Positions 8,087 to 16,767 of a DNA stretch of 64,000 bases are shown here, in pieces. The stretch spans positions 1-64,000 of the forward strand of contig CAWAUO010000002.1 of the NCBI GenBank assembly GCA_963785245.1, read 5' to 3'. Below the pieces are notes generated by a model. That model worked only from the letters and a program-made list of their open reading frames with translations, was not told the DNA's origin and searched no databases. The position numbers and the translations under genes were made by a program. The DNA is from JAHEEL01 sp963785245 (GTDB lineage Bacteria > Actinomycetota > Acidimicrobiia > Spongiisociales > UBA5794). Each line of letters starts with the position of its first letter. The first letter of the stretch is position 1.

Positions 8087-8823
8087 CCCTCTGGCGTCTC
8101 GAGGTGACTCGGCTGATTCGCTCATATCGCATCTGGATCCTGGTGGGCATCTTCGGGTTCTTCGGAGTGCTCGGCCCGCTCACGGCTCGGTTCCTCCCAG
8201 AGATCGTCGATCGGCTCGGCGGCGGGGCAGAGATTACCGTCCCCGATGCCACGCCGGAGCTTGCCATGGCACAGTATCTCGGCAACGCGCTCCAACTCGG
8301 TTTGCTCGCGATCGCCTTCGTGGCAGCCCTCGCCCTCGCTTTCGACGCCAAGCCGGAGATGGCGGCGTTCCTCCGGACGAGAGCCACGATTCCGCAGATA
8401 CTGACGCCCCGGTATGTGCTCAACATGGCCGCTTCCGCCGGTTCGTTCCTCTTGGCCTCAGCCGTCGCATTCGTCGTCACCGCCGTGATGATCGATGTTC
8501 CGAACGTCGGGGGGACCATCGTCGGTTCGATGCTCGTTGGCCTCTACATCTGTTTCGCTATCGCGTTGACGGGCCTTTTTGCCTCGGTCGTCCGCGGGGT
8601 CCCCGGCACGGCGCTGCTGACCATCGGCGCATTGATTCTGCTCAGCATCGTCGGCCTCCTCCCCGCAGTGGGGCCGTGGTTGCCCTCCGACCTCGTCGGT
8701 AGCTATGACGCGCTCATCGCCGGGGGCGACTTCGTCTATTGGCGAGCCGTCGCCACGGCGCTTGTTCTCTCCGGCGCTGCCATCGCGGTGAGCGTGCATC
8801 GGATGGAGCACCGCGAGGTGTGA
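8083..8823 (+). CDS. ABC transporter permease
   Basis: A 246-residue membrane protein with about six hydrophobic segments: near residues 18-36, 67-88, 106-125, 140-165, 172-193 and 220-240. A cytoplasmic start (MTLWRLEVTRLIRSYRIW) is typical of ABC-2-type permeases. It begins inside the stop of the ATPase gene. The two subunits would form a half-size exporter working as a dimer. The substrate is unknown. Confidence 0.8.
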   Translation: MTLWRLEVTRLIRSYRIWILVGIFGFFGVLGPLTARFLPEIVDRLGGGAEITVPDATPELAMAQYLGNALQLGLLAIAFVAALALAFDAKPEMAAFLRTRATIPQILTPRYVLNMAASAGSFLLASAVAFVVTAVMIDVPNVGGTIVGSMLVGLYICFAIALTGLFASVVRGVPGTALLTIGALILLSIVGLLPAVGPWLPSDLVGSYDALIAGGDFVYWRAVATALVLSGAAIAVSVHRMEHREV

Positions 8824-8864
8824 TCCCCATCCCAGCCTGAGTTCTGCTGTAGGGTTCCATCACT

Positions 8865-9224
8865 GTGACAGAACGGACTCGTCATTGTGCCTGGTGTGGG
8901 GGAGCGTTCACGTACGCCGCCGGACCGGGACGCCCACAACGCTACTGCCGCACGTCCCACCGTCAGCGCGCCTACGAGGCTCGCCGTGAGGCCAAGCGAC
9001 GAGACCTCGGGCCCGATGAGGTCCTCATCAGTCGCCGAACCTGGGAACGACTGCGCGACGCGCTCTACCGACTCGAAGCTGCGGCGGAAGACGTGGCCAT
9101 CGATGTCGGTGCGGGACGAGCGACCAAGCAGGACTATGTTCAGGCTCTGGGTCACCTCTCGGCTGCCGTGCGCGATCTTCAGGACGTCGCCGTCGAGCCG
9201 ACCGCTCTCGGCGCAGAGCCCTAG
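8865..9224 (+). CDS. zinc-ribbon protein, CGNR-finger-like
   Basis: A 119-residue protein with an N-terminal zinc ribbon: Cys8, Cys11, Cys28 and His32 in CAWC-N16-CRTSH, followed by the basic helix QRAYEARREAKRR. This resembles the C-terminal CGNR finger of actinobacterial regulators, suggesting DNA or RNA binding. A leucine- and alanine-rich helical C-terminal half (LISRRTWERLRDALYRLEAAAEDV) may mediate dimers. The GTG start lies 9 bases after a TAGGGT hexamer (8850-8855), with no Shine-Dalgarno. It ends four bases into the convergent acyl-CoA synthetase gene. Confidence 0.7.
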   Translation: MTERTRHCAWCGGAFTYAAGPGRPQRYCRTSHRQRAYEARREAKRRDLGPDEVLISRRTWERLRDALYRLEAAAEDVAIDVGAGRATKQDYVQALGHLSAAVRDLQDVAVEPTALGAEP

Positions 9225-10851
9225 GTTGGCGGTTCGTCGCCGATGCCGAGCTCCGCAACAGCCAGTTCACGGAGGCGGTACTTCTGGATCTTGCCGGTGA
9301 CCGTCATCGGGAACTCCTCGGTGAACCGGACATATCTCGGCACCTTGAAGTGCGCGATCCGGCCCCTGCAGTGTTCGACGACGTCTTCCTCAGTGAGCTG
9401 CGATCCATCGCGCCGTTGCACCCACGCCATGATCTGTTCGCCGAAACGGACGTCCGGAACGCCGATCACCTGTGCATCCACGATGTCCGGGTGGGTGAAG
9501 AGGTACTCCTCGATCTCGCGGGGATACACGTTCTCTCCTCCGCGGATGATCATGTCTTTGAGGCGTCCGACGATCTTCACGTACCCGTCGTCATCCATGA
9601 CGGCAAGATCCCCGGAGTGCATCCAGCCTGCGGCGTCGATTGCGTCGGCGGTTCGCTCCGGTTCGTTCCAGTAGCCCTTCATCACCGAGTAGCCCCTGGC
9701 ACAGAACTCGCCGGAGGTGCCGCTCGCGACTGTGTCCCCGAGTTCGGGATCGACGATCTTGATCTCGACGTGCGGGTGGGCGACACCAACGGTTGATACC
9801 CGGAGATCGACGGGATCGTCGCGCAGCGTCTGTGTGGAGACGGGCGACAGTTCGGTCATGCCATACGCAATCGTCACTTCTGCCATGTTGAGTTCGTCGA
9901 TGACTCGGTTCATCACTTCCGTCGGACACGGCGCGCCCGCCATGACGCCCGTACGGAGGCTCGACACGTCTCGCTTCTCCAGGTCTTCGTGTTCGAGGGT
10001 GGCGATGAACATCGTGGGGACTCCGTAGAGGCTCGTGCATTCCTCTGCCTCCACTGCTTCGAGTACGGCGCCGGCATCGAAGCCGGGGAAGGCACCACCA
10101 TCGCGGCGCCGTGCGTGGTGCAGGCAAGGTTGCCGATGACCATGCCGAAGCAGTGGTAGAACGGCACGGGGATGCAGACTCGGTCGTACTCGGTATAGCC
10201 CAGGCGTTCTCCGCAGAAGAAGCCGTTGTTCAGGATGTTGCGGTGCGTGAGCGTCGCTCCCTTCGGGAACCCCGTTGTCCCGGACGTGTACTGGATGTTG
10301 ATCGGCTGATCCGGGTCGAGCAGCGACTCCCGTTCCCAGAGTTCCTCGTCGGGTATTGCCTCACCGGCGTCGAAGAGGTCGTTCCACTCGGGTGAGTCGA
10401 GGAAGAACGCCTGTTCGAGTTCCGGAACGGAGTCTTCAACGGCGGCAACCATCGCTCGGTAGTCCGATGTCAGGTAGGAAGGCGCTGAGATGAGGAACCT
10501 ACAACCAGACTGGTTGAGCACATACTCGAGTTCCGACGTTCGATAGGCCGGATTGACGTTGACGAGGATCGCGCCGATCTTGGCGGTCGCGTACTGCACG
10601 GCGACCCACTCAGCATTGTTGGGGCTCCATATTCCGACGCGGTCACCGAGTGCAACGCCGAGACGCAGGAGGGACTTGGCGAGCCGATCGGTGGCATCAT
10701 CGAACTCGCGATAGGTGCACCGGATCCCTTGGTGGCGGACGATGAGCGCGTCCCGTTCGGGGAAGCGTGCCGTGGTGTGCTCGAGATTCTCGCCGACGGT
10801 CTCGGTGAGGAGCGGGACATCGGTTGAACCGTGCGCGTACGAAAGTTGCAT
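9221..10851 (-). CDS. acyl-CoA synthetase / AMP-dependent ligase (frameshifted)
   Basis: Together the two frames encode about 543 residues of a fatty acyl-CoA ligase, which activates a fatty acid through an acyl-adenylate. The N-terminal frame (10851 down to about 10090) carries the P-loop YTSGTTGFPKGATLTH. The C-terminal frame carries YGMTELSP, the GDLAVMDDDGY motif, the hinge GRLKDMIIRGGENVYP and the GKIQKY lysine. The frames join at the G run 10085-10088, where one missing base restores a typical VPxPGFDAGAVLEAVEAEEC stretch. All core motifs are intact, so a sequencing error or very recent mutation is likely. The start ATG follows AGGACAGG. Closest in pattern to the ACSF2-like group. Confidence 0.85.
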
Positions 10852-10977
10852 TGCCTGTCCTTTCCGACGTCCACAACGTACGGGTCTCCAAGGCGGTTGA
10901 CCAGGGACAAGGGTCACATCGGATCGGGCTCTCTGCTGGCCGCACGTCGGAGTCCCCGAGGCTGTTTGAATGGTCCG

Positions 10978-11976
10978 ATGCGCGATTGGGCCACCATGCC
11001 GAAGGCTGAGCTGCACCTCCACCTGGAGGGTGCGATCCCGGTCCCGACGCTGTGGGAACTCATCGAGCATCACGGAGGAGACCCGCTGATCAAGACTGAA
11101 GCACAACTTGTCGATTGGTTCACCTACCAGGACTTCGCCCACTTCATGGAGACCTGGAACTGGATGAACGGGTTCCTGCGGACCTACGACGACTTCACGT
11201 TCGCGTCCGAAGCCGTTGCCCGACATCTTGTTGCACAGAACATCATCTATGCCGAGTCGTTCTTCTCACCCAGCGACTTCCGTGACCACGGTCTGGAGCC
11301 GCAGGGGATCGCGGAGGCCATTCGAGCGGGTCTCGACCGGGTGGATGGTGTCGAAATCGCGTTGATCGTCGATCTGGTCCGGGATCGCGGCCCGGAGGGA
11401 ACCGCGCAGACCCTGGCCGCTATCAAGGAAGTCTCGGCGCAGACGGGCATCATCGGAATTGGGATCGGTGGATTCGAGGCCGCACATCCGCCCGAGCAGT
11501 TCGCCGACGTCTACAACGATGCACGGGACGCAGGCTTCCGTCTCACCGCGCATGCAGGCGAGGAGGCTGGACCTGAGAGTGTGTGGGGCGCCCTGTTGAC
11601 GCTCGGCGCTGAGCGGATCGGCCACGGTGTCCGCTCGATCGAGGATCCTCTGTTGGTCGACTACCTCGTTGACCGGCAGATCCCCCTCGAGGTGTGCCCC
11701 ACGTCGAATCTCCGGACGGGCGTGGTCGCCCACTGGGATCAACACCCCGTCGGTCGATTGATCGATGCAGGGGTCAGAGTCACGATCAACACCGATGACC
11801 CTGCGATGTTCGATACCAATCTGGCCGAAGAATTCTCGATCCTCGAGGGTCAGTTCGGACTCGATGATGCCGCGATCAAGCGTCTCTCGCTTGCCGTTGT
11901 GGAGTCGTCGTGGGCCGATGAGCCAACACGGGTGAACCTCACAGAACGGGTCGAGGACTGGTGGGCGGCGGGCTAG
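10978..11976 (+). CDS. adenosine deaminase family protein
   Basis: A 332-residue metal-dependent amidohydrolase of the adenosine deaminase family, converting adenosine to inosine and ammonia. Metal ligands are H13 and H15 in HLHLEGA; H192 and catalytic E195 lie in HAGEE; H216 is in GHGVRS; and D273/D274 are in NTDDP. The CPTSNLRTG block is also typical. ATG at 10978 is used; ATG at 10996 (MPKAELHLH) is a credible alternative. The SAM hydrolase that makes adenosine starts nine bases downstream, which supports adenosine as the substrate. Aminodeoxyfutalosine or adenine deaminase remain possible within this family. Confidence 0.82.
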   Translation: MRDWATMPKAELHLHLEGAIPVPTLWELIEHHGGDPLIKTEAQLVDWFTYQDFAHFMETWNWMNGFLRTYDDFTFASEAVARHLVAQNIIYAESFFSPSDFRDHGLEPQGIAEAIRAGLDRVDGVEIALIVDLVRDRGPEGTAQTLAAIKEVSAQTGIIGIGIGGFEAAHPPEQFADVYNDARDAGFRLTAHAGEEAGPESVWGALLTLGAERIGHGVRSIEDPLLVDYLVDRQIPLEVCPTSNLRTGVVAHWDQHPVGRLIDAGVRVTINTDDPAMFDTNLAEEFSILEGQFGLDDAAIKRLSLAVVESSWADEPTRVNLTERVEDWWAAG

Positions 11977-11985
11977 CATCGCCCG

Positions 11986-12795
11986 ATGGGATTCATCACA
12001 TTGACCACGGACTTCGGTACGCGGCAGGGGAGTGACGGCGTTCTCCACGGCGCCATCTACGGCATCGCTCCCGACGCGAAGATCACCGACCTCTCGCACG
12101 AGATCAAGGCGCAGGACATCCGAGAAGCGAACTTCGTGGTCAACAACAGTGCCTTCTACTTCCCACCGGGGACGGTCCACGTGATCGTGGTCGATCCGGG
12201 CGTTGGGACCGACAGGAAGCCGATCGCGGGGAGAATCGGTGAGCACTACTTCGTCGCACCCGACAACGGCGTCCTGACGGCATGCCTGGAGCGCGCCGAG
12301 CGCGAGGGATGGACCACGGAGTTCGTCGATCTCGATCGCCCGGAGTACTGGCTCGAGGGGGTCACGATGACGTTCCACGGTCGCGACTTGTTCTCTCCGG
12401 TTGGCGCGCACCTGGCCGCCGGTGTCCCACTCTCGGATCTCGGCACACCGATGGACGACCCGATCACCATTCCGATCTGGGGCGCCACGCAAGCCGACGA
12501 CGGAAGCGTCTCCGGCGAGGTCATCTACGTCGATGACTTCGGGAACGCAATCTGCTCGATCCTGCCCGAGGAGATTGCTCATCTCCCGGTGCCCGACGGC
12601 GTAGAGGTTGAGCTCTGCGGTGCGCGGATTGACGGCATGGTCCGCACGTTTGGCGACTCCGAGTACGGCACAGACACGTTGATCGCCCTCTGGGATTCCA
12701 GCGGCTATCTGCTCGTTTCGGAGAACAACGGCACGGGCGGCAAGGTCATTCAGCCCAAGCCGGGCGATATCGCAACGGTGTGTGCGAAGGTCTGA
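11986..12795 (+). CDS. SAM hydrolase, adenosine-forming (SAM hydroxide adenosyltransferase, DUF62)
   Basis: A 269-residue member of the DUF62 family, relatives of the fluorinase and chlorinase enzymes that use water to split S-adenosylmethionine into adenosine and methionine. The Asp-Arg-His set is visible as D70 and R77 in VVDPGVGTDR and H131 in MTFHGRDLF, the same Asp-to-Arg spacing as known members. The N-terminal TTDFGT and C-terminal YVDDFGNAICSI match. The fluorinase-specific insertion is absent. A TAGCAT hexamer overlaps the deaminase stop 6 bases before the ATG, so it may have its own promoter as well as readthrough. It converges on the amino-acid ABC operon with a 3-base gap. Confidence 0.9.
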   Translation: MGFITLTTDFGTRQGSDGVLHGAIYGIAPDAKITDLSHEIKAQDIREANFVVNNSAFYFPPGTVHVIVVDPGVGTDRKPIAGRIGEHYFVAPDNGVLTACLERAEREGWTTEFVDLDRPEYWLEGVTMTFHGRDLFSPVGAHLAAGVPLSDLGTPMDDPITIPIWGATQADDGSVSGEVIYVDDFGNAICSILPEEIAHLPVPDGVEVELCGARIDGMVRTFGDSEYGTDTLIALWDSSGYLLVSENNGTGGKVIQPKPGDIATVCAKV

Positions 12796-12798
12796 GGC

Positions 12799-13548
12799 CT
12801 AGAGCCGCCCAGCTTCGATGATTCGCTGAAGGAACTGCTCGGTGCGCGCCTCGCTCGGCGAGGAGAAGATCTGCCCTGGTGGACCGTGTTCGAGGATTCG
12901 TCCCTGGTCGAGGAAGCACACCTGATCGGCGACGTCTCTGGCGAAACCCATCTCGTGGGTGGCGATCACCATCGTCATGCCGTCATCCTTCAGCCCCCGG
13001 ATGACGTTCAGGACCTCAGCCACCAATTCGGGGTCGAGGGCCGAGGTGACCTCGTCGAACAGCATCAGTTCCGGTTCGGTGGCGAGGGCTCGGATCACCG
13101 CGACTCGCTGTTGCTCTCCGCCGCTGAGCCGGTCCGGGTACTCGTCGGTCTTGTCCGAGAGGCCGAAGCTCTCAAGCAGCTCCCGCGCTTTGTCCTGTGC
13201 ATCAGCTTTGCTCACGCCGTGGACCTTGCGGGGGCTGAGCGTGATGTTGTCGAGCACCGTCATGTGGGGGAAAAGGTTGAATGCCTGGAACACGATGCCC
13301 ATCTCTTCCCGGACCTGGTTGGCGTTCACGCCAGATGCCGTGATGTCGGCGCCATCCAGGAGGATGGTGCCCGCATCGATCGGGACGAGGAGGTTGACGC
13401 ATTTGAGCATCGTCGACTTGCCGGACCCCGATGATCCGATCAAGCAGACGACTTCGTGTGGCTGCACAGTGAGATCGACTTCCCGCAACACCGCCTTGCC
13501 TTCGAACGCCTTGGAGACGCCCTGCAGTTCAAGCTTCGACCTGGTCAT
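12799..13548 (-). CDS. amino-acid ABC transporter ATP-binding protein (GlnQ-like)
   Basis: A 249-residue ATPase of the polar amino-acid uptake family. Walker A is GSSGSGKST, the signature is LSGGEQQR, Walker B is LMLFDEVTSALDP, and THEMGFARDVAD holds the switch histidine. It is the last gene of a three-gene operon read right to left: binding protein, permease, ATPase. Its start overlaps the permease stop by four bases. All motifs are intact. Confidence 0.92.
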   Translation of the reverse strand: MTRSKLELQGVSKAFEGKAVLREVDLTVQPHEVVCLIGSSGSGKSTMLKCVNLLVPIDAGTILLDGADITASGVNANQVREEMGIVFQAFNLFPHMTVLDNITLSPRKVHGVSKADAQDKARELLESFGLSDKTDEYPDRLSGGEQQRVAVIRALATEPELMLFDEVTSALDPELVAEVLNVIRGLKDDGMTMVIATHEMGFARDVADQVCFLDQGRILEHGPPGQIFSSPSEARTEQFLQRIIEAGRL

Positions 13549-14417
13549 GTGCTCACCGATTGCTTCTTGCGTCGGTCACGGTTGGTATACCAATCCGTGA
13601 ACCTGGCAACGGGGACGCTGACGAGGAGGAACAGCAGGGCAGCTGCGATGTAGCCCGTGTAGTTGAACGTGCTTGCCGCATAGATGTCGGCTTCACGCAC
13701 GGCCTCACGCACTCCGAGAACCAGCACGAGCGCCACATCCTTCTGCAGACTCACGAAGCCGTTCAGGAGCGCCGGGATGACGTTGCGTATTGCCTGCGGA
13801 ACGATGACGTGGCGCAAGGCCTGGCCCTGAGTGAGGCCAAGCGATCGCGCCGACATGCGCTGGCTCTCGTGGACCGACTCGATGCCGGCTCGATAGACCT
13901 CGGCGGTATAGGCGCTGTAACTGATGATCAGGGCCGTGAGTCCCCAGAACAGCGCACCGTTGGGCACACCGGGGAGCTGGAGCGCGGGGATTCCGAATCC
14001 GAGGAGCAAGATCAGCAGAATCACCGGGATGCCGCGAATGAGATCGATGAAGATCACGGCCAGAGCCCGCAACGGGAAGAACGCCGGCCCCCGCAGTGAA
14101 CGAATCATCGCGATCAGGAGTGCCACGGCGAGGATGATGACCTCGGCAACGAGGAACATCTTGATGTCGAGCCAGAATCCGCGGAGGATCTTTGGGAACA
14201 CTTCAACGAAGCGATCCCAGTTGAAGAACTGTTTCTGGACGGCCGGCCAGGCGTCCGAGGTGAGGACCACCCAGAGGACGACGCCGATGAAGATCATCGA
14301 CGAGGCAAAGGCGATCAGTGCCGCGCGGGTTCCCTCCTCGCGACCACGGGGCGCGCGCGGGGGCCCGAACAAGCTCGGGCCCCCGCCGACGTCCTCAATC
14401 GGCTGCTGGCCGGTCAT
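13545..14417 (-). CDS. amino-acid ABC transporter permease (HisM/GlnP family)
   Basis: A 290-residue inner-membrane permease. An N-terminal cytoplasmic stretch rich in Gly, Pro and Arg (1-28) is followed by a helix at about 29-50 and the conserved core with five helices. The EAA loop is ARSLGLTQGQALRHVIVPQAIR. A single permease is present, so it should act as a homodimer. It starts six bases after the binding-protein stop. The codons for residues about 11-21 form a perfect 12-bp hairpin in the mRNA. Confidence 0.9.
   Translation of the reverse strand: MTGQQPIEDVGGGPSLFGPPRAPRGREEGTRAALIAFASSMIFIGVVLWVVLTSDAWPAVQKQFFNWDRFVEVFPKILRGFWLDIKMFLVAEVIILAVALLIAMIRSLRGPAFFPLRALAVIFIDLIRGIPVILLILLLGFGIPALQLPGVPNGALFWGLTALIISYSAYTAEVYRAGIESVHESQRMSARSLGLTQGQALRHVIVPQAIRNVIPALLNGFVSLQKDVALVLVLGVREAVREADIYAASTFNYTGYIAAALLFLLVSVPVARFTDWYTNRDRRKKQSVST
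14357..14386 (-). terminator. strong GC hairpin just inside the permease gene
   Basis: GCGGGGGCCCGA and TCGGGCCCCCGC pair perfectly over 12 bp around a 6-base loop. In the transcript it falls 31-60 bases after the permease start. No U run follows, so it is more likely a partial attenuator or an mRNA-protecting structure that raises binding-protein output over permease. Confidence 0.55.
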
Positions 14418-14423
14418 TCAGTA

Positions 14424-15314
14424 CTAGCCGCTGATGGTCTTGATGCCGCCGCCCTGCGTCATGTAGAGATCCTGCAACTCCTGGAGGGTGCCGTTCTCTC
14501 TCAGCGTCTCGAGGGCTGTGTTGACACAGGGAACGAGCGAGTTGCCCTTGGCGAACAGCAGACCGTACTCGTCCGGTTCTGCGGCGTCGGACTCGAAGGC
14601 GCCTGCGATGATGGAACCTTCGACCTGCGCAGCGGTGATGAAGTATCCCGTCGGGAGATCGACCACGAGGGCATCGATCTGGCCGGCGTTCATCGCTGCT
14701 TCGAGGTCGACGTTCTCGTCGTAGACGTTGGGCTCCGTGTTGGGCTTGATGACGTTGTCGATGAAATCAAGGCTCGTCGTGCCGATCTGCGCTCCGAGGA
14801 TCGCGTCCTTCAGGTCATCGACGCTTGTTGCCGATGCGTACGGCGAGTCGGGATACGTGATGAGCGCTTGTTGGGTTACGTAGTACGGAGAGCTGAAGTC
14901 GACGACCTCTTTGCGGTCTTCGGTGATCGAGTACTGCTGGAGGTTGAAGTCCCACGGCTTGTCTCCGGGAGCGATCGCCTCGTTGAACCCGATGCGGGTC
15001 CAGACGACATCGTCCTTCGCGATGTCCAACTCCGCAGCGATGGCGTACACGAGCGCGGACTCGAATCCGATGCCGGATTCGGGCTCGTCGAAGAAGTCGC
15101 CTTCTGGCGTGCCGACCCATGGCGGGAACGCCGGCTCGCCCGTCGCGACCGTGAGCGTGCCGGGTGCGACCAGGTTGAGATCTGCGAGCTCACAGGAGCC
15201 TTCAGGGGCCGTTGGTCCCGGATCGACGCTGTCGTCACTGCACGCGGCAGTGATCATCGCGAACGCAACCAGGAGAGCGAGCAGGATGGTGCGGGTGGTA
15301 TGGCGTCGTGCCAT
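14424..15314 (-). CDS. amino-acid ABC transporter substrate-binding lipoprotein
   Basis: A 296-residue family 3 solute-binding protein. The signal ITAAC places the lipidated Cys near residue 24. The mature part begins with LTVATGEPAFPPW and carries GIGFESALVYAIAAELDI, VDFSSPYYVTQQALI and VVDLPTGYFI blocks that form the two lobes of the ligand cleft. The ATG at 15314 is chosen because GGAGG sits five bases before it; the ATG at 15326 lacks this. It heads the uptake operon. The ligand is a polar amino acid or close analogue; which one is not readable. Confidence 0.9.
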   Translation of the reverse strand: MARRHTTRTILLALLVAFAMITAACSDDSVDPGPTAPEGSCELADLNLVAPGTLTVATGEPAFPPWVGTPEGDFFDEPESGIGFESALVYAIAAELDIAKDDVVWTRIGFNEAIAPGDKPWDFNLQQYSITEDRKEVVDFSSPYYVTQQALITYPDSPYASATSVDDLKDAILGAQIGTTSLDFIDNVIKPNTEPNVYDENVDLEAAMNAGQIDALVVDLPTGYFITAAQVEGSIIAGAFESDAAEPDEYGLLFAKGNSLVPCVNTALETLRENGTLQELQDLYMTQGGGIKTISG

Positions 15315-15417
15315 GTGAACCTCCATGTGGATTACCCATCCGAGCATAGCCATGCCGGGGACCGCGGTCGGTACTGCTGGTCCGTTCGTGTTCGACCCCT
15401 GGTCCCGGGGGCCGTCT

Positions 15418-16047
15418 CTACGCATCGCGGCGCTGGAACAGGTAGGCGAACGCCACCTTGGTGTACGCGACGCCTCGCCCACTGAGGTGGAGGCTTTCCG
15501 GTGTGATCGTCACGGGGCGCTTCGGTATCAGGTACCCGTCGAGATCGCGGTCGGTGACCGTGTACTTTTCGCCCCGCGACTTGACGACCGCGACGAGACG
15601 GTACTCGGGATCGATCGACGCCATGGCGGCATCGCCGTGGCTGGAATTGACCAGCAGGTGTCCGCCGCGACGCAGATACTTCGTGCAGTACTCGGATACG
15701 AACCCTGCGTAGAGGGAGACAAGAAGGTCACCGTGGTTCGCCGGGATTGGAAGATCGGACGTGTAGTCGGCGTGGATGAAGCGCCACTCTGGGGATGGTC
15801 CGGTTGTCCGGTGTTTCCTGATGAGTTCGTCGACGCCGTCGCGGTCGCTGAAGAACTGGTCGGCGCGGCGATCGACGTCGACGTAGGTGACGTCATCGAA
15901 CACAAATGATGGGGCAACGTCGACGTATGAGCCGGGGTAGACCACCGACGATGCCGAGATGGTGCTGCCGACGGCCGAGAACAGTCGGTGTCGGTCGCCG
16001 GTGTGCTGGTTCTGTTTCGCCCACAGCTTCCGGGTGCGTTCCTTCAC
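15418..16047 (-). CDS. uncharacterised Rossmann-like (methyltransferase-like) protein
   Basis: A 209-residue protein with alternating hydrophobic strands: SSVVYPGSYVDVAPSFVFDDVTYVDVDRRA resembles the first strands of a Rossmann methyltransferase, and GDLLVSLYAGFVSEYC with GGHLLVNSSHGDA resembles strands 4 and 5. No clear GxGxG SAM loop is seen, so catalysis is doubtful. It starts with GTG, its first four bases overlapping the stop of the methyltransferase upstream (GTGA). The coupling suggests a shared role with that gene and the MFS exporter above. I do not recognise a named family. Confidence 0.65.
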   Translation of the reverse strand: MKERTRKLWAKQNQHTGDRHRLFSAVGSTISASSVVYPGSYVDVAPSFVFDDVTYVDVDRRADQFFSDRDGVDELIRKHRTTGPSPEWRFIHADYTSDLPIPANHGDLLVSLYAGFVSEYCTKYLRRGGHLLVNSSHGDAAMASIDPEYRLVAVVKSRGEKYTVTDRDLDGYLIPKRPVTITPESLHLSGRGVAYTKVAFAYLFQRRDA

Positions 16048-16738
16048 GATGACTCCCCGGTGTCTTCTCGAGTGCTGGTGGATTCCGTCTGTTGGTTCTG
16101 CAGGGGTGCAGCCGCCGTGATGACGGTCGCAGTGAGCCCTCCGATGGGCTGATGGTCGACGTGGGTGGCCGTAATCCCGGCATCGGTGAGCAGGCCGACG
16201 ATGTGGTTTGCGTCGACGGGATCGGGCGCGTGGAACGACTCTCGGTGGTGGTAGGGGTGCCGATCATTGGTGAAGTCCTCATCGACGAGGACCAGGCGCC
16301 CGCCCGGCTTGAGGACCCTGACGAGTTCGCAGATCGCGGGGGCAGGGCGTCGAAGTGGTGGGTGGCGTTCACGGAGTAGGCTCGGTCGATGGAATCTGTC
16401 TGGACCGGGAGGCTCTCCGCTGCTCCTTGGCGAATGTCGATGATCGCCCGTGAGCGCTGCCAGAGACGCCGGACCCGCAGGACTCCACGCACGAGTGTGG
16501 ACGGCTCGACAGCGATCACCAGGCCATTCGGTCCGACGTGCTGTGCGGCGGTCATGGTTGCCGGTCCGAGACCGGGCCCCAGGTCGAGGAGCGTCATGCC
16601 AGGCTGTGGATCCACCAACCCGACGACGGCTCGATTGAGATCCGAGGACCAGAACTCTCTGACTGAGCCGAGCAGGCGGAGGACGGAGGAGGGGGTCCAC
16701 CCGTGCCTGTGGTGGTCGTTCGTGGTGTGTTCGTCCAT
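16044..16738 (-). CDS. class I SAM-dependent methyltransferase (frameshifted)
   Basis: The N-terminal frame starts at MDEHTTNDHHRH (16738) and has the SAM loop LLDLGPGLGPAT and IAVEPS. Near residue 130 the reading continues in another frame as AICELVRVLKPGGRLVLVDEDF, the classic post-motif III strand. The join lies in a G run at 16338-16342, where one added base restores a single frame of about 231 residues. The MTs of this type (UbiE/Methyltransf_11) act on small molecules or lipids; the substrate is unknown. The start is preceded by GAGG. It overlaps the next gene (GTGA) and follows the MFS gene, forming a three-gene run. Confidence 0.75.
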
Positions 16739-16767
16739 GGGACGCTCCTCGTGTGGATAGTGGATTG

